NCBI RefSeq assembly: GCF_035762905.1
Contig: NZ_DASUCC010000096.1
Location: 1-64,000, forward strand
DNA length: 64,000 nucleotides
Origin: DASYTH01 sp035762905
GTDB lineage: Bacteria; Actinomycetota; Actinomycetes; Mycobacteriales; Pseudonocardiaceae
Reading direction: 5' to 3'
Within the stretch, counting starts at the first letter, position 1. The number at the start of each line of letters is the position of its first letter. This document shows, piece by piece, positions 35,824 to 44,290 of this stretch. The notes below the pieces were generated by a model. The model made no database searches, was not told the DNA's origin, and worked only from the letters and a program-made list of their open reading frames with translations. The position numbers and the translations under genes are program-made.

Positions 35824-35838
35824 TGTCCAAAGTGGACA
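35824..35838. promoter_or_regulatory. Perfect palindrome TGTCCA-AAG-TGGACA
   Basis: TGTCCA (35824-35829), spacer AAG, TGGACA (35833-35838), in the shared upstream region of the kinase gene (minus) and the AfsR-like gene at 35964 (plus). It could be an operator for a dimeric repressor. No factor can be named. Confidence 0.35.
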
Positions 35839-35963
35839 GAAACGCCGGTCCGGCGAATCGCCGTCCCCGGATTCTGTTTCGCCGGGCTTGACCTGGTGTG
35901 CCTTGATATGGTCGCGCGCGGAGGTTCGGCCGATGGCCGGCGGAGTGGGGACGGGGGTGACGT

Positions 35964-38900
35964 GTGCGGTTTCGAGTGCTCGGCACGCTCGAGGTGCGCT
36001 CCCTCGATGGTCCGTGCCGGTTGGCCGCTGCCAAGCAGCGGAACCTGCTCGCGGTGCTGCTGCTAAATGCCAACCAGCCGGTGGACATCGGCCGATTGGT
36101 CGATGCATTGTGGCCGGACGGTCCACCGCGGACTGCGCCGGTCGCGCTGCGCACGTATGTTTCGGCGCTGCGGCGGTCCCTGGGGCTCGCCGGTCGTTCC
36201 GGCCTCCCGCGGCTGGGCACCGTGCCCGGTGGGTACCAGTTGTACTGTGCGCCGGGCGATCTGGACCTACTCGCCTTCGACGATCTCGTGACCGAGGGCC
36301 GGCGGGCGCTGGCCGCCGGAGCGCCCGAGACGGCGGCGGACCGGTTGCGACACGCGCTCGGGCTGTGGCGGGGCCGGCCATTCGAGGACGTCGTGCTCGA
36401 CGCCGGACTGCGGACCGAACTGATCCGGTTGGAGGAGCGCCGGTTCCTCGCGCAGGAGTCCTGGCTCGAGGCCCAGCTCGCCCTCGGGCACCACGAGGAC
36501 GTCCTCGCCGAGCTGCTCGAGCTGGTGACCACGCAACCGCTGCGGGAACCGTTGTGGGCCATGTGGATGCTCGCGCTGTACCGGTCCGGCCGGCAGGCCG
36601 AGGCGCTGCGCGCCTACCGGGACCTGCGCCGGCATCTGGTTCGGGAGCTCGGTGTGGAACCGGGACAACCGTTGCGCCGGCTGCACCAGCAGATCCTGAC
36701 CAGCCATCCCGACCTGGCGGCGCCGGTGCGGCCGGCATACCCCTACGCGATCCCCGTTCCGCGCCAGCTTCCGGCGGACATCAGGAGCTTCGTCGGCCGG
36801 CAGGCCGAGCTGACCCGCCTGCTCACGATCGCCGACGACCGGCCGCAGGCGTTGATGATCAATGCGATCGACGGAATGGCCGGGATCGGCAAGACCGCGC
36901 TGGCCGTGCACGCCGCGCACCGGTTGGCCGACCTGTTCGTCGACGGGCAGCTGTTCGTCGACCTGCAGGGGTTCACCGACGGCGTCTCGCCGATCGCGCC
37001 GGCCGACGCGCTGGACTGCATGTTGCGTGGTCTCGGCCTGTCCGGCGAGCAGATTCCGCACGCCCTCGAGGCCCGGGCCGCCCTGTATCGCACCCGCCTG
37101 GCCACCAAGCGGGTGCTGATCGTGCTGGACAATGCGGCGACCGAGGAGCAGGTGCGGCCGCTGCTGCCCGGCGCGCCCACCTGCCTGGTGCTGATCACCA
37201 GCCGGGTCCGGCTGACGATCTCCGACGCCGAGCCGCTGACCCTGTCCGCGCTGCCCTCCGCCGAGGCGCTCGAACTGTTCGTCCGCACCGCGGGCGAGGC
37301 CCGGCTGCGGTCGACGGAGTCCGACCTGCTCACCAGGATCGTCGACCTGTGCGGCCGATTACCCCTGGCGATCCGGATCGCCGCGGCCCGACTGCGGGCC
37401 CGGCAGAACTGGAGCGCCGAACACCTTGCCGACCGGCTGCACGACCAGCGGCACCGGCTGACCGAACTGTCCGCGGGCGGACTGTCCGTCTCGGCCGCGA
37501 TCGACCTGTCCTACCACCACCTGTCCGCCCCGGCCCGCCGCGTCTACCGGCTGCTCGGCCTGCATCCCGGGCCGGAACTGGACACCTGGGCCGCGGCCGC
37601 ACTCGCCGACCTGCCCGTCCAGGATGCCGGCGACCTGCTGGACAACCTGATCGACGCACATCTGCTCACCGAGCCGGTCCCGGGCCGGTACCGGTTCCAC
37701 GACCTGATCCGCGCACACGCCGCGGCCACATCGTCTCATGTGGACAGTGCGGAGGACCGGCAGGCGGCGCTGACCCGCCTGTCCGACCACTACGTCGACA
37801 CCGCCTGCGTGGCCATGGACGTGGCCTACCCGTTCGACGCCGCGCGCCGGCCGGGAGTCCGCGGCGCGCGGCGTCCCAGCCCGGCCTTCACCGACCACGC
37901 GGGCGCGACCGCCTGGTTGGACATCGAACTGTCCAACCTGCTGGCCTTCGCGGCGGCCGGCCCGGACGACGCCCGGCACCTGTCCGCGACCCTGCACCAC
38001 CATCTGCGGGTCCGGGCCCAGTGCCGGCAGGCACTCGCGCTGCACGACCGCGCCCGGCTGGCGGCGCAGGCCTGCGCAGACGCCGGCGATGAGCTGATGG
38101 CGCTGTGCCGGCTCGGCGAGATCGACCTCCAGCAGGTCCGGTACCCGCAGGCGGCGGAGCACTTCGAGCGGGCGATGGCCATGGCCAGGACGACCGGGAA
38201 CCGGGTCGGCGAGCTCCGCGCGCTGGTCGGCCTCGGTCACCTGAACCATCCGCAGGACCGGTACGCGACCGCCGCCGAGTACTACGCCCAGGCACTGGAG
38301 TTGGCTCGCGCCACCGGTGAGCACACCATCCAGCTCGACGCCCTGCAGGGTCTGGCCAACGTGAACCGGCACGTCAACCAGTACGACCAGGCCGCGGACA
38401 ACCTCGCGGAGGCGCTGGACATCGCCCGGGCCACCGGAAACCGCCACGGAGAGCTGGACACCTTGTGGGGACTCGGCCACCTGCGCTGGTTCCAGGACCG
38501 GCGAGACGAGGCTGCGCGCTTTCACGAGCAGGCCCTGACCATGGCCAGGGCCATCGGCAACCGGTCCGGCGAGCTGCGCGCGCTGGTCGGCCTCGGCTAC
38601 GTGCACCTCTTCCAGGACCGGTACGAGGCCGCAGCCGAGTGCTACCAGCGGATCCTCGGGCTCGCGCCGGAGATCGACGACCGCAACAACCAGTTCGAGG
38701 CCCACTACGGCCTCGGTCTGGTGCACCGGGCGAGCGGCCGGCTGGACCAGGCGATCTTCCACTGCCAAGCGGCGCTTGCCATCGCCCGGGACATCGGCCA
38801 GGTTTCCGACCAGGCCAGGGCCCTGCACGGGCTCGCATACGCCAATCACGGACTCGGGCACACCGCGCTGGCCCGGCAGAACTGGCAACGCGCCCTGGAC

Positions 38901-39017
38901 ATCCTCACCGGCATCGGCCTCGACCGCGCCGAGGACCTGACCACCGCGGAGATCCGCGCGCACCTGCGCGGCCTGGACGGCCAGTTGGTGAACGCCAAAC
39001 TGGTGGCGGCGGAGTGA
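35964..39017 (+). CDS. AfsR/SARP-family regulator with BTAD, NB-ARC and TPR domains
   Basis: 1017 aa from GTG 35964, just after GGGGGTGAC. Winged helix (MRFRVLGTLEVRSLDG onward), activation domain (about 100-245), NTPase with GMAGIGKT (about 305-312), RVLIVLDNAA, LITSRVRL and GRLPLAIRIAAARL. The C terminus (about 690-1000) is a chain of well-formed TPR units of 40 residues (GNRVGELRALVGLGHLNHPQDRY repeated nearly exactly as GNRSGELRALVGLGYVHLFQDRY). A TTA codon at 37359-37361 encodes the Leu of the GRLPLA motif, so translation probably needs the bldA tRNA. It is the AfsR-like gene closest to the polyketide cluster and a candidate cluster regulator. Confidence 0.92.
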   Translation: MRFRVLGTLEVRSLDGPCRLAAAKQRNLLAVLLLNANQPVDIGRLVDALWPDGPPRTAPVALRTYVSALRRSLGLAGRSGLPRLGTVPGGYQLYCAPGDLDLLAFDDLVTEGRRALAAGAPETAADRLRHALGLWRGRPFEDVVLDAGLRTELIRLEERRFLAQESWLEAQLALGHHEDVLAELLELVTTQPLREPLWAMWMLALYRSGRQAEALRAYRDLRRHLVRELGVEPGQPLRRLHQQILTSHPDLAAPVRPAYPYAIPVPRQLPADIRSFVGRQAELTRLLTIADDRPQALMINAIDGMAGIGKTALAVHAAHRLADLFVDGQLFVDLQGFTDGVSPIAPADALDCMLRGLGLSGEQIPHALEARAALYRTRLATKRVLIVLDNAATEEQVRPLLPGAPTCLVLITSRVRLTISDAEPLTLSALPSAEALELFVRTAGEARLRSTESDLLTRIVDLCGRLPLAIRIAAARLRARQNWSAEHLADRLHDQRHRLTELSAGGLSVSAAIDLSYHHLSAPARRVYRLLGLHPGPELDTWAAAALADLPVQDAGDLLDNLIDAHLLTEPVPGRYRFHDLIRAHAAATSSHVDSAEDRQAALTRLSDHYVDTACVAMDVAYPFDAARRPGVRGARRPSPAFTDHAGATAWLDIELSNLLAFAAAGPDDARHLSATLHHHLRVRAQCRQALALHDRARLAAQACADAGDELMALCRLGEIDLQQVRYPQAAEHFERAMAMARTTGNRVGELRALVGLGHLNHPQDRYATAAEYYAQALELARATGEHTIQLDALQGLANVNRHVNQYDQAADNLAEALDIARATGNRHGELDTLWGLGHLRWFQDRRDEAARFHEQALTMARAIGNRSGELRALVGLGYVHLFQDRYEAAAECYQRILGLAPEIDDRNNQFEAHYGLGLVHRASGRLDQAIFHCQAALAIARDIGQVSDQARALHGLAYANHGLGHTALARQNWQRALDILTGIGLDRAEDLTTAEIRAHLRGLDGQLVNAKLVAAE

Positions 39018-39030
39018 GCGCCGGCCCGGC

Positions 39031-39858
39031 TCAGTGGATCGCCCGGCGGTGGAAGGCGCGCATACCGGTCACCAGGAACAGGGTGGTGAAGGCGATCAGG
39101 CCGGCGACGGCCCAGGCGATGTCCAGGGTCGGGGTCCGGGTGCCGTCTGGCAGTGCGGGGATCATGGCGAACCGGAGACCTTCCGCCGAGTAGGTCAACG
39201 GATTGACCAGGGTGACGATCTGGAACCCGGGCAGGGTGTCGAGGGTGGACCACGGGTACTGCAGGCAGCCGGTGAACACCAACGGGGTGAACAGCGCGGC
39301 GAAGGCGAGCCCGAGCTGGTCGGTGGGCACGAGAACGCCGAACACCAGGCCGCCGGCCGCGCTGACGATGGCGGTGAGCACGACGATGCCGGCGAGCAGC
39401 GGGATCGAGTCGGCGCGGACCTGAAATTCGCCGCCGAGAACCAGGGGTGCCAACGGGAACAGGATCGCGGCGGCGAGCACACCGCGGAGCGCGGCGAAGG
39501 CGATCTTCTCGAGCACGATCGCGGGGACCGGGGTGGGGGCGAGCAGGCGGTCGTCGATCTCCCGCAGGTGGCAGAGATCGACGGCGAGCGGGGCCATGAC
39601 CGCCTGAGCCGACGCGAAAAACACGGTCATCGTGACGATGCCGGGCAGCAGCAGCGCGCCGTAGCCCTGGACCGCGAGGCCGGTCGCGGGCAGCACCACG
39701 CCGAACACGAACAGGAACAGCACCGGCTGGACGAACGCGTGGACGGCGAAGACCACGAATCCGCGCGCGGTGACGACGATGTCGCGGTGCAGGATCGCGG
39801 CGAACGCGGCGAACGCCAGGCCCGTCGTGCCGCGCCCGGAGGGATGGGTGGCGGTCAC
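39031..39858 (-). CDS. ABC-2 type permease (DrrB-like)
   Basis: 275 aa from GTG 39858, overlapping the ATPase stop by four bases (GTGA). Six membrane segments can be traced, including GFVVFAVHAFVQPVLFLFVFGVVLP, GALLLPGIVTMTVFF, LAGIVVLTAIVSAAGGLVFGV and IAWAVAGLIAFTTLFLV. The signature region LREIDDRLLAPTPV between segments two and three is typical of DrrB-type drug exporters. With the DrrA-like ATPase it would pump out the cluster product (self-resistance), which is inference from position. Confidence 0.88.
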   Translation of the reverse strand: MTATHPSGRGTTGLAFAAFAAILHRDIVVTARGFVVFAVHAFVQPVLFLFVFGVVLPATGLAVQGYGALLLPGIVTMTVFFASAQAVMAPLAVDLCHLREIDDRLLAPTPVPAIVLEKIAFAALRGVLAAAILFPLAPLVLGGEFQVRADSIPLLAGIVVLTAIVSAAGGLVFGVLVPTDQLGLAFAALFTPLVFTGCLQYPWSTLDTLPGFQIVTLVNPLTYSAEGLRFAMIPALPDGTRTPTLDIAWAVAGLIAFTTLFLVTGMRAFHRRAIH

Positions 39859-40643
39859 CGGTGCAGGTTCCTTCCGGTGAGGTGGATGAAGACGTCCTCG
39901 AGGCTGGGCGTGCTCAGCCGTACGTCGCGCGCCCGCGCCCCGACCTCGAGCAGGTCGCCGTCTGGGACGATCTTCTTCAACCCGTTCGGGGTGTCGAGCA
40001 CCAGGACCCGGCCGTGGTCGACGATGGCGATCCGGTCGCACAGCGAATCGGCCTCGTTCATGTCGTGCGTGGTCAGCACCACGGTCACCCCGGTCGCGTT
40101 GAGCTCGCGGATCCGCTCCCACAGGTAGCGCCGGGACTGCGGGTCGAGGTTGTTCGTCGGTTCGTCCAGGAACAGCACCTCGGGCCGGTGCATGAGGGCG
40201 CGGGCCAGCATGAGGCGCTGCGCCATGCCACCGGAGTACCGGTTCACCCGCTCCCGGGCGCGGTCGGCCAGGCCGAACTCGTCGAGCAGCCGGTCCGCCC
40301 GGGCGTTGCGCACGGCACGCGGCATGCCGTGGTAGGCCCCGTGGTAAGTGAGCACCTCGCGGGCCCGCAGGCTGCGGTCCAGGTTGTTGATCTGGGGCAG
40401 CACCGCGATCCGCGGCTTGACCAACAGCGGCCTGGTGACGTCGATCCCGGCCACCCGAGCGATGCCCCCGGTCGCCCGGATCATCGTGGTGAGGATCCCG
40501 ATGATCGTCGTCTTGCCCGCGCCGTTCGGTCCGAGCAGGCCGAAAATCTCACCGCGCCGAATGGTGAACGACACGCCGTCGACCGCGTTGCCGGCCGCCT
40601 TCCGGTAGCTCTTGACCAGGTTCTCTACCACTACCGCGCTCAC
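39855..40643 (-). CDS. ABC transporter ATP-binding protein (DrrA-like)
   Basis: 262 aa from GTG 40643, with GAGGAGG six bases ahead. Walker A GPNGAGKTTI, Q-loop VLPQINNLDRSL, signature RYSGGMAQRLMLARAL, Walker B VLFLDEPTNNLDPQ and H-loop LTTHDM. It has the short C-terminal tail seen in DrrA-type exporters of anthracyclines and related aromatic polyketides. It lies about 155 bp downstream of the last polyketide-cluster gene on the same strand, so it may be the end of the same unit or a separate transcript. Confidence 0.9.
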   Translation of the reverse strand: MSAVVVENLVKSYRKAAGNAVDGVSFTIRRGEIFGLLGPNGAGKTTIIGILTTMIRATGGIARVAGIDVTRPLLVKPRIAVLPQINNLDRSLRAREVLTYHGAYHGMPRAVRNARADRLLDEFGLADRARERVNRYSGGMAQRLMLARALMHRPEVLFLDEPTNNLDPQSRRYLWERIRELNATGVTVVLTTHDMNEADSLCDRIAIVDHGRVLVLDTPNGLKKIVPDGDLLEVGARARDVRLSTPSLEDVFIHLTGRNLHR

Positions 40644-40798
40644 GGCACCTCCTCACAAGCTCGGTGTCTCGGACCAACCAACGCAACCTCAGGGGCACCG
40701 TGATGCAACCCAGCCACAATCAACCCGCAATCCGCACTTCCGCTGGAACGCAACAACAGCAGTCAATCCCGGAGCGGCGGACCAGCGAGGCGGACTAG

Positions 40799-41272
40799 CT
40801 AGTGCTCGGCCTTCGGGGGATCCCCGGAGGTCCACACGAGGTCGAAGGTCAGCTCCCGGATCCGCCAGCCGCTCGGCGTGCGAACGGCTTCGGCGTCGTA
40901 GTGCCCGCCGATCATGAAGTGCCGGCCGGTGTCGTCCCGGCTGGGCACGTGGGCGGCCATCAGGTGCGCACGCACCTGTGCCCGGTCGGTGTCCAGCTCG
41001 ATGTCGTAGTTCGAGCTGATGTGGTGGGTCCGCTCGAAGGTCGTCCGGGCCATCTCCTGGAACCGCGTGAGGCCGGCCATCCCCTTGTACTGTCCCATCG
41101 GGAAGGTCAGCAGGGCGTCGTCGGTGAACACGGTGTCCAGCCACGTGTCGGTGTGCCGGCTCTTGTCGAGGTGCAGGGCGTAGCGGTCACAGAGCCGGGT
41201 GATCTCGGCGCGGTCGCGCAACGACCGAAGCTCGGACCGTAGCTCGGCGAGGTCGTCCTGGGTCGCGGTCAT
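40799..41272 (-). CDS. SnoaL/NTF2-like protein
   Basis: 157 aa from ATG 41272, with GAAGGAG five bases ahead. The fold is a cone-shaped NTF2 barrel: helix LRDRAEITRLCDRYALHLDKS, then TWLDTVFTDDALLTFPMG, RTHHISSNYDIELD, RAQVRAHLMAAHV, HFMIGGHYDAEAVRTPSGWRIRELTFDLVW. Proteins of this type in polyketide clusters act as cyclases, hydroxylases or dehydratases. The His/Asp pocket (DRY..HLDK and THHI) is present, but the reaction cannot be assigned. It overlaps the carboxylase epsilon frame by 86 bases. Confidence 0.7.
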   Translation of the reverse strand: MTATQDDLAELRSELRSLRDRAEITRLCDRYALHLDKSRHTDTWLDTVFTDDALLTFPMGQYKGMAGLTRFQEMARTTFERTHHISSNYDIELDTDRAQVRAHLMAAHVPSRDDTGRHFMIGGHYDAEAVRTPSGWRIRELTFDLVWTSGDPPKAEH

Positions 41273-41471
41273 GTGTCTCCTTCGTGATCCTCGGGCGCGG
41301 GGTGCGCCACGTTCGTGGGTCGGCGAAATCGGGCCGCCGCCAGGGCGCGGCCCGCCGGGCACACGGCGACCTCCGCGCCGTGGCGAGCCGGATCAGCAGC
41401 GCCACGGTCAGCGCGGCCAGCTCGTACTCGTCGGGTACGCCCCGGTCCACCCGGAACAGCGCGCCGGTCAC
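41187..41471 (-). CDS. Acyl-CoA carboxylase epsilon subunit
   Basis: 94 aa from GTG 41471, which overlaps the stop of the carboxyltransferase gene (GTGA). The N-terminal part LFRVDRGVPDEYELAALTVALLIRLA is the conserved helix of actinomycete AccE/PccE proteins that pins the beta subunit to the biotin-carrying subunit; a Trp-rich middle (WRRPDFADPRTW) follows. The frame continues 86 bases into the NTF2-like gene, a longer overlap than usual, so the natural end may be earlier or the tail unimportant. Confidence 0.7.
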   Translation of the reverse strand: MTGALFRVDRGVPDEYELAALTVALLIRLATARRSPCARRAAPWRRPDFADPRTWRTPRPRITKETHDRDPGRPRRATVRASVVARPRRDHPAL

Positions 41472-43039
41472 TGCGGCGGGTTTCCGTGCTTGCGGCGGGC
41501 CGGCTCCGCGTCCTTGCCGCGCAACATGGCCAGCGAACGGATCAGGACCGACCTGGTGTCCCGCGGGTCGATCACGTCATCGACCAGCCCCCGCTCGGCG
41601 GCGTGGTACGGGTGCGCCAGCGCCGCGCGGTACTCCTCGATCCGGCTGCGGCGCAGCTCGTCCGGCCGCTCCGCCGCGGCGATCTCCCTGCGGAAGATCA
41701 CGCTGGCCGCGGCTTCCGCACCCATCACCGCGATCTCGTTGGTGGGCCAGGCAAGCGCCAGGTCCGCGCCGATCGACCGGGAGTCCATCACGATGTACGC
41801 GCCGCCGTACGCCTTGCGCAGCACCACCGAGATCCGCGGCACGGTGGCGTTGCAGTAGGCGTAGAGCAGCTTCGCGCCGCGCCGGATGATGCCCTGGTGT
41901 TCCTGGTCCACCCCGGGCAGAAACCCGGGCACGTCCACCAGGGTGACCAGCGGAATGCTGAAGGCGTCGCAGAACTGGACGAACCGGGCGCCCTTCTCGC
42001 TCGCGTCGTTGTCCAGCACGCCGGCCAGCACGGCGGGCTGGTTGGCCACGATGCCGACCACCTCGCCGCCCAGCCGGCCAAGCGCGCACACCAGGTTGGC
42101 CGCCCAGCCGGCGTGCACCTCCATGAAGTCGCCGCCGTCCACGATCGCCTCGATCACCCCGCGGATGTCGTAGGACCGGCTGCCCTGCGCCGGAACCAGC
42201 TCGAGCAGCGTGTCGTCCCGGCGCTCCTCCGGCTCCTCGACCGGCACGGCCGGCGGCAGCTCGCGGTTGTTGGACGGCAGCAGGGAAAGCAGGTGGCGCA
42301 CCTCGTCGAGGCAGGTCTCCTCGTCGTCGTAGACGAAGTGCGCCACGCCGGAGCGCATGCCGTGCACCTCCGCGCCGCCCAGTCCGTTGTGCGAGACCCG
42401 TTCCCCGGTCACCGCGGCCACCACGTCCGGTCCGGTGACGAACATCTGGGCGATGTCGCGCACGGCGAAGACGAAGTCGGTCAGTGCGGGCGAGTACGCC
42501 GCCCCGCCCGCGCACGGGCCGAGCATGACGCTGATCTGCGGGATGACGCCGGACGAGCGGGTGTTGCGCCGAAAGATGCCGCCATAGCCGGCGAGCGCCG
42601 AGACGCCCTCCTGGATGCGCGCACCGGCACCGTCGTTCAGCGAGACGAGCGGCGCGCCGGCGGCCAGGGCCAGGTCCATGATCTTGTGGATCTTCTCGGC
42701 GTGCGCCTCGCCGAGCGCGCCCCCGAAGATCCGGAAGTCGTGCGCGTAGACGAACACGGTCCGGCCTTCGACGGTTCCCCAGCCGGTGACCACCCCGTCT
42801 GTGTACGGCCGCCGGTCCTCCAGCCCGAACCCGGTGGCCCGGTGCCGGCGCAACGGCTCGACCTCGGTGAAGCTGCCCTTGTCCAGCAGGAGATCGATCC
42901 GCTCCCGGGCGGTCAGCTTGCCCTTGTCATGCTGCCGTTCGGTGGCCCGCGGATCCGGCCCGTCCATGGCCAGCCCTTTGTGTTCGCGGAGGTCGGCCAG
43001 CCGGTCGGACATCCCGGCCGCGTTGTCTGTGTCGGTCAT
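41468..43039 (-). CDS. Acyl-CoA carboxylase carboxyltransferase (beta) subunit
   Basis: 523 aa from ATG 43039, with GGGAGA upstream. Both crotonase-like halves are present. The N half has KLTARERIDLLLDKGSF, GGALGEAHAEKI, GARIQEGVSALAGYGGIF and the oxyanion loop GPCAGGAAYSPALTDF. The C half has VDVPGFLPGVDQEHQGIIRRGAKLLYAY, KAYGGAYIVM and AVMGAEAAASVIF. It transfers the carboxyl group from biotin to acetyl- or propionyl-CoA. In a type II polyketide cluster the likely task is extra malonyl-CoA supply, as with the carboxylase genes of jadomycin clusters. The biotin carboxylase subunit is not in the window and would be shared with primary metabolism. Confidence 0.9.
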   Translation of the reverse strand: MTDTDNAAGMSDRLADLREHKGLAMDGPDPRATERQHDKGKLTARERIDLLLDKGSFTEVEPLRRHRATGFGLEDRRPYTDGVVTGWGTVEGRTVFVYAHDFRIFGGALGEAHAEKIHKIMDLALAAGAPLVSLNDGAGARIQEGVSALAGYGGIFRRNTRSSGVIPQISVMLGPCAGGAAYSPALTDFVFAVRDIAQMFVTGPDVVAAVTGERVSHNGLGGAEVHGMRSGVAHFVYDDEETCLDEVRHLLSLLPSNNRELPPAVPVEEPEERRDDTLLELVPAQGSRSYDIRGVIEAIVDGGDFMEVHAGWAANLVCALGRLGGEVVGIVANQPAVLAGVLDNDASEKGARFVQFCDAFSIPLVTLVDVPGFLPGVDQEHQGIIRRGAKLLYAYCNATVPRISVVLRKAYGGAYIVMDSRSIGADLALAWPTNEIAVMGAEAAASVIFRREIAAAERPDELRRSRIEEYRAALAHPYHAAERGLVDDVIDPRDTRSVLIRSLAMLRGKDAEPARRKHGNPPQ

Positions 43040-43057
43040 CGGCGAGTCTCCCGGGGT

Positions 43058-44212
43058 TCAGTAGCGCCGCGCCAGATCGGCCGCGACCGCGGCGGGCGAC
43101 GGCATGCCGGCCATCTCCCGGCTCAGCTCCTCGGCCGCCTTGCGGTGCTCCGCCAGCGACAGCAGCGTCTCCAGCGCGTCGGCCAGCGTTGCCGGGTCGT
43201 CCTGGCTGGCGACGTCGTCGAGACTGATCCCGGCGCCGAGGGCCTGCAGCCGCTCACCGGTGGCGAACTGGTCGGCCCACTGGGGCAGCACAAGCTGAGG
43301 TAGACCGGCGGCGGTGGCGGTCAGCGCTGTGCCCGCACCGCCGTGGTGCACGACGGCATCGCAGCTGTCCAGGAACAGGTGCAACGGAGTGGGCGCGACC
43401 AGTCGAACCCGCGGCGGCACCGGACCCACGGCATCCCGAAATTCCTCCTCGCAGGTGGCGATCACCTCGATGTCGGCGACGGTGGCGCAGGCTCGCAGTA
43501 CCCGCCGCAGGTGCGGCACACCATTGAGCGCGAGAATGTGCCGTCCGAACGAGACCACCACCCGGCGGACACCCGGCCGCGCCCGGTGCCAGGAAGGCAG
43601 CACACCACTGCCGTTGAACGGCACGAACCGAATCGGCGTGCCCGGCTCCGCCGACGGGAACTGCAACGACGGTGGGCAGGGATCAAGCTTCTCCGCCGGC
43701 AACGGCAGCCCGTCAAGGCCATGCTGGGCGGCCAGATCGGCAAGTTCCGTGCCCGCGTCCCGCAACGCCACGTCGGAGCCCGCATCAACACCCCAACGGT
43801 GGTGCAACACCGGCACCCCTGCCAGACCACCAACCAGCAGGGCGGTGTACTCCAGTTTCTCAGCGATGATCAGTTGGGGCTGGAACGAGCGGGCTATGGC
43901 GAGATACTCGGGCAGGACCGCCCTGGCGTGTCTCATCCATACCCGGCCGAGGATTCCCATCTGCTCGGGCGCGAAGCGCGGAATTGCCTCAAGTGGACGC
44001 TTGTCCCCGGTCAGCAGCCTCCGAACGGACTTGATGGCGTCGTGCGGCTCGCCGGCGCTGACCGCGACCAGACCGGCCGAACGGACCGTGGGGATCACGT
44101 CGGGTTGAGCGACAACGAGCACATCGTGACCCGCGGCCCGCAATGCCCACGCCAACGGAACGAGCGGAGCGAAGTGGGTGGGCACCGGGGTGGTCGTCAT
44201 CAATACTCGCAT
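43058..44212 (-). CDS. GT1-family glycosyltransferase, paralogue with altered core motif
   Basis: 384 aa from ATG 44212. Two Rossmann halves: the N half opens MRVLMTTTPVPTHFAPLVPLAWALRAAGHDVLVV; the C half carries FLDSCDAVVHHGGAGTALTATAAGLPQLVLPQWADQF, the nucleotide-sugar site. It attaches a dTDP-deoxysugar to the aromatic polyketide or to a growing sugar chain. It is a recent copy of the gene at 46580-47749, with blocks of identical DNA over 100 bp. However, the loop that reads VSLGT in the two sisters reads VSFGRH here, and CDEEYW is CEEEFR. These changes sit in the normally conserved linker region, so activity or specificity may differ. Confidence 0.85.
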   Translation of the reverse strand: MRVLMTTTPVPTHFAPLVPLAWALRAAGHDVLVVAQPDVIPTVRSAGLVAVSAGEPHDAIKSVRRLLTGDKRPLEAIPRFAPEQMGILGRVWMRHARAVLPEYLAIARSFQPQLIIAEKLEYTALLVGGLAGVPVLHHRWGVDAGSDVALRDAGTELADLAAQHGLDGLPLPAEKLDPCPPSLQFPSAEPGTPIRFVPFNGSGVLPSWHRARPGVRRVVVSFGRHILALNGVPHLRRVLRACATVADIEVIATCEEEFRDAVGPVPPRVRLVAPTPLHLFLDSCDAVVHHGGAGTALTATAAGLPQLVLPQWADQFATGERLQALGAGISLDDVASQDDPATLADALETLLSLAEHRKAAEELSREMAGMPSPAAVAADLARRY

Positions 44213-44290
44213 GGCTACCTCAGCCCGCCTCTCACAGTGCGTCGACCGAAAGTCTCAGGTGGACGTTTGCACGCCTCGTCCCGGTTGAAC

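Noticed and set aside
35887..35912. TTGA(C/T)(C/A)TGGT repeat upstream of the regulator at 35964
   Set aside because: Two imperfect copies 15 bp apart, not at helical spacing; left out as an operator.
34520..38092. 1190-codon open frame on the plus strand
   Set aside because: Runs antisense to the sensor kinase and out of frame through the AfsR-like gene; composition is a shadow.
38160..38640. Near-repeated DNA within the AfsR-like gene
   Set aside because: It is the coding repeat of 40-residue TPR units, not a mobile or regulatory repeat.
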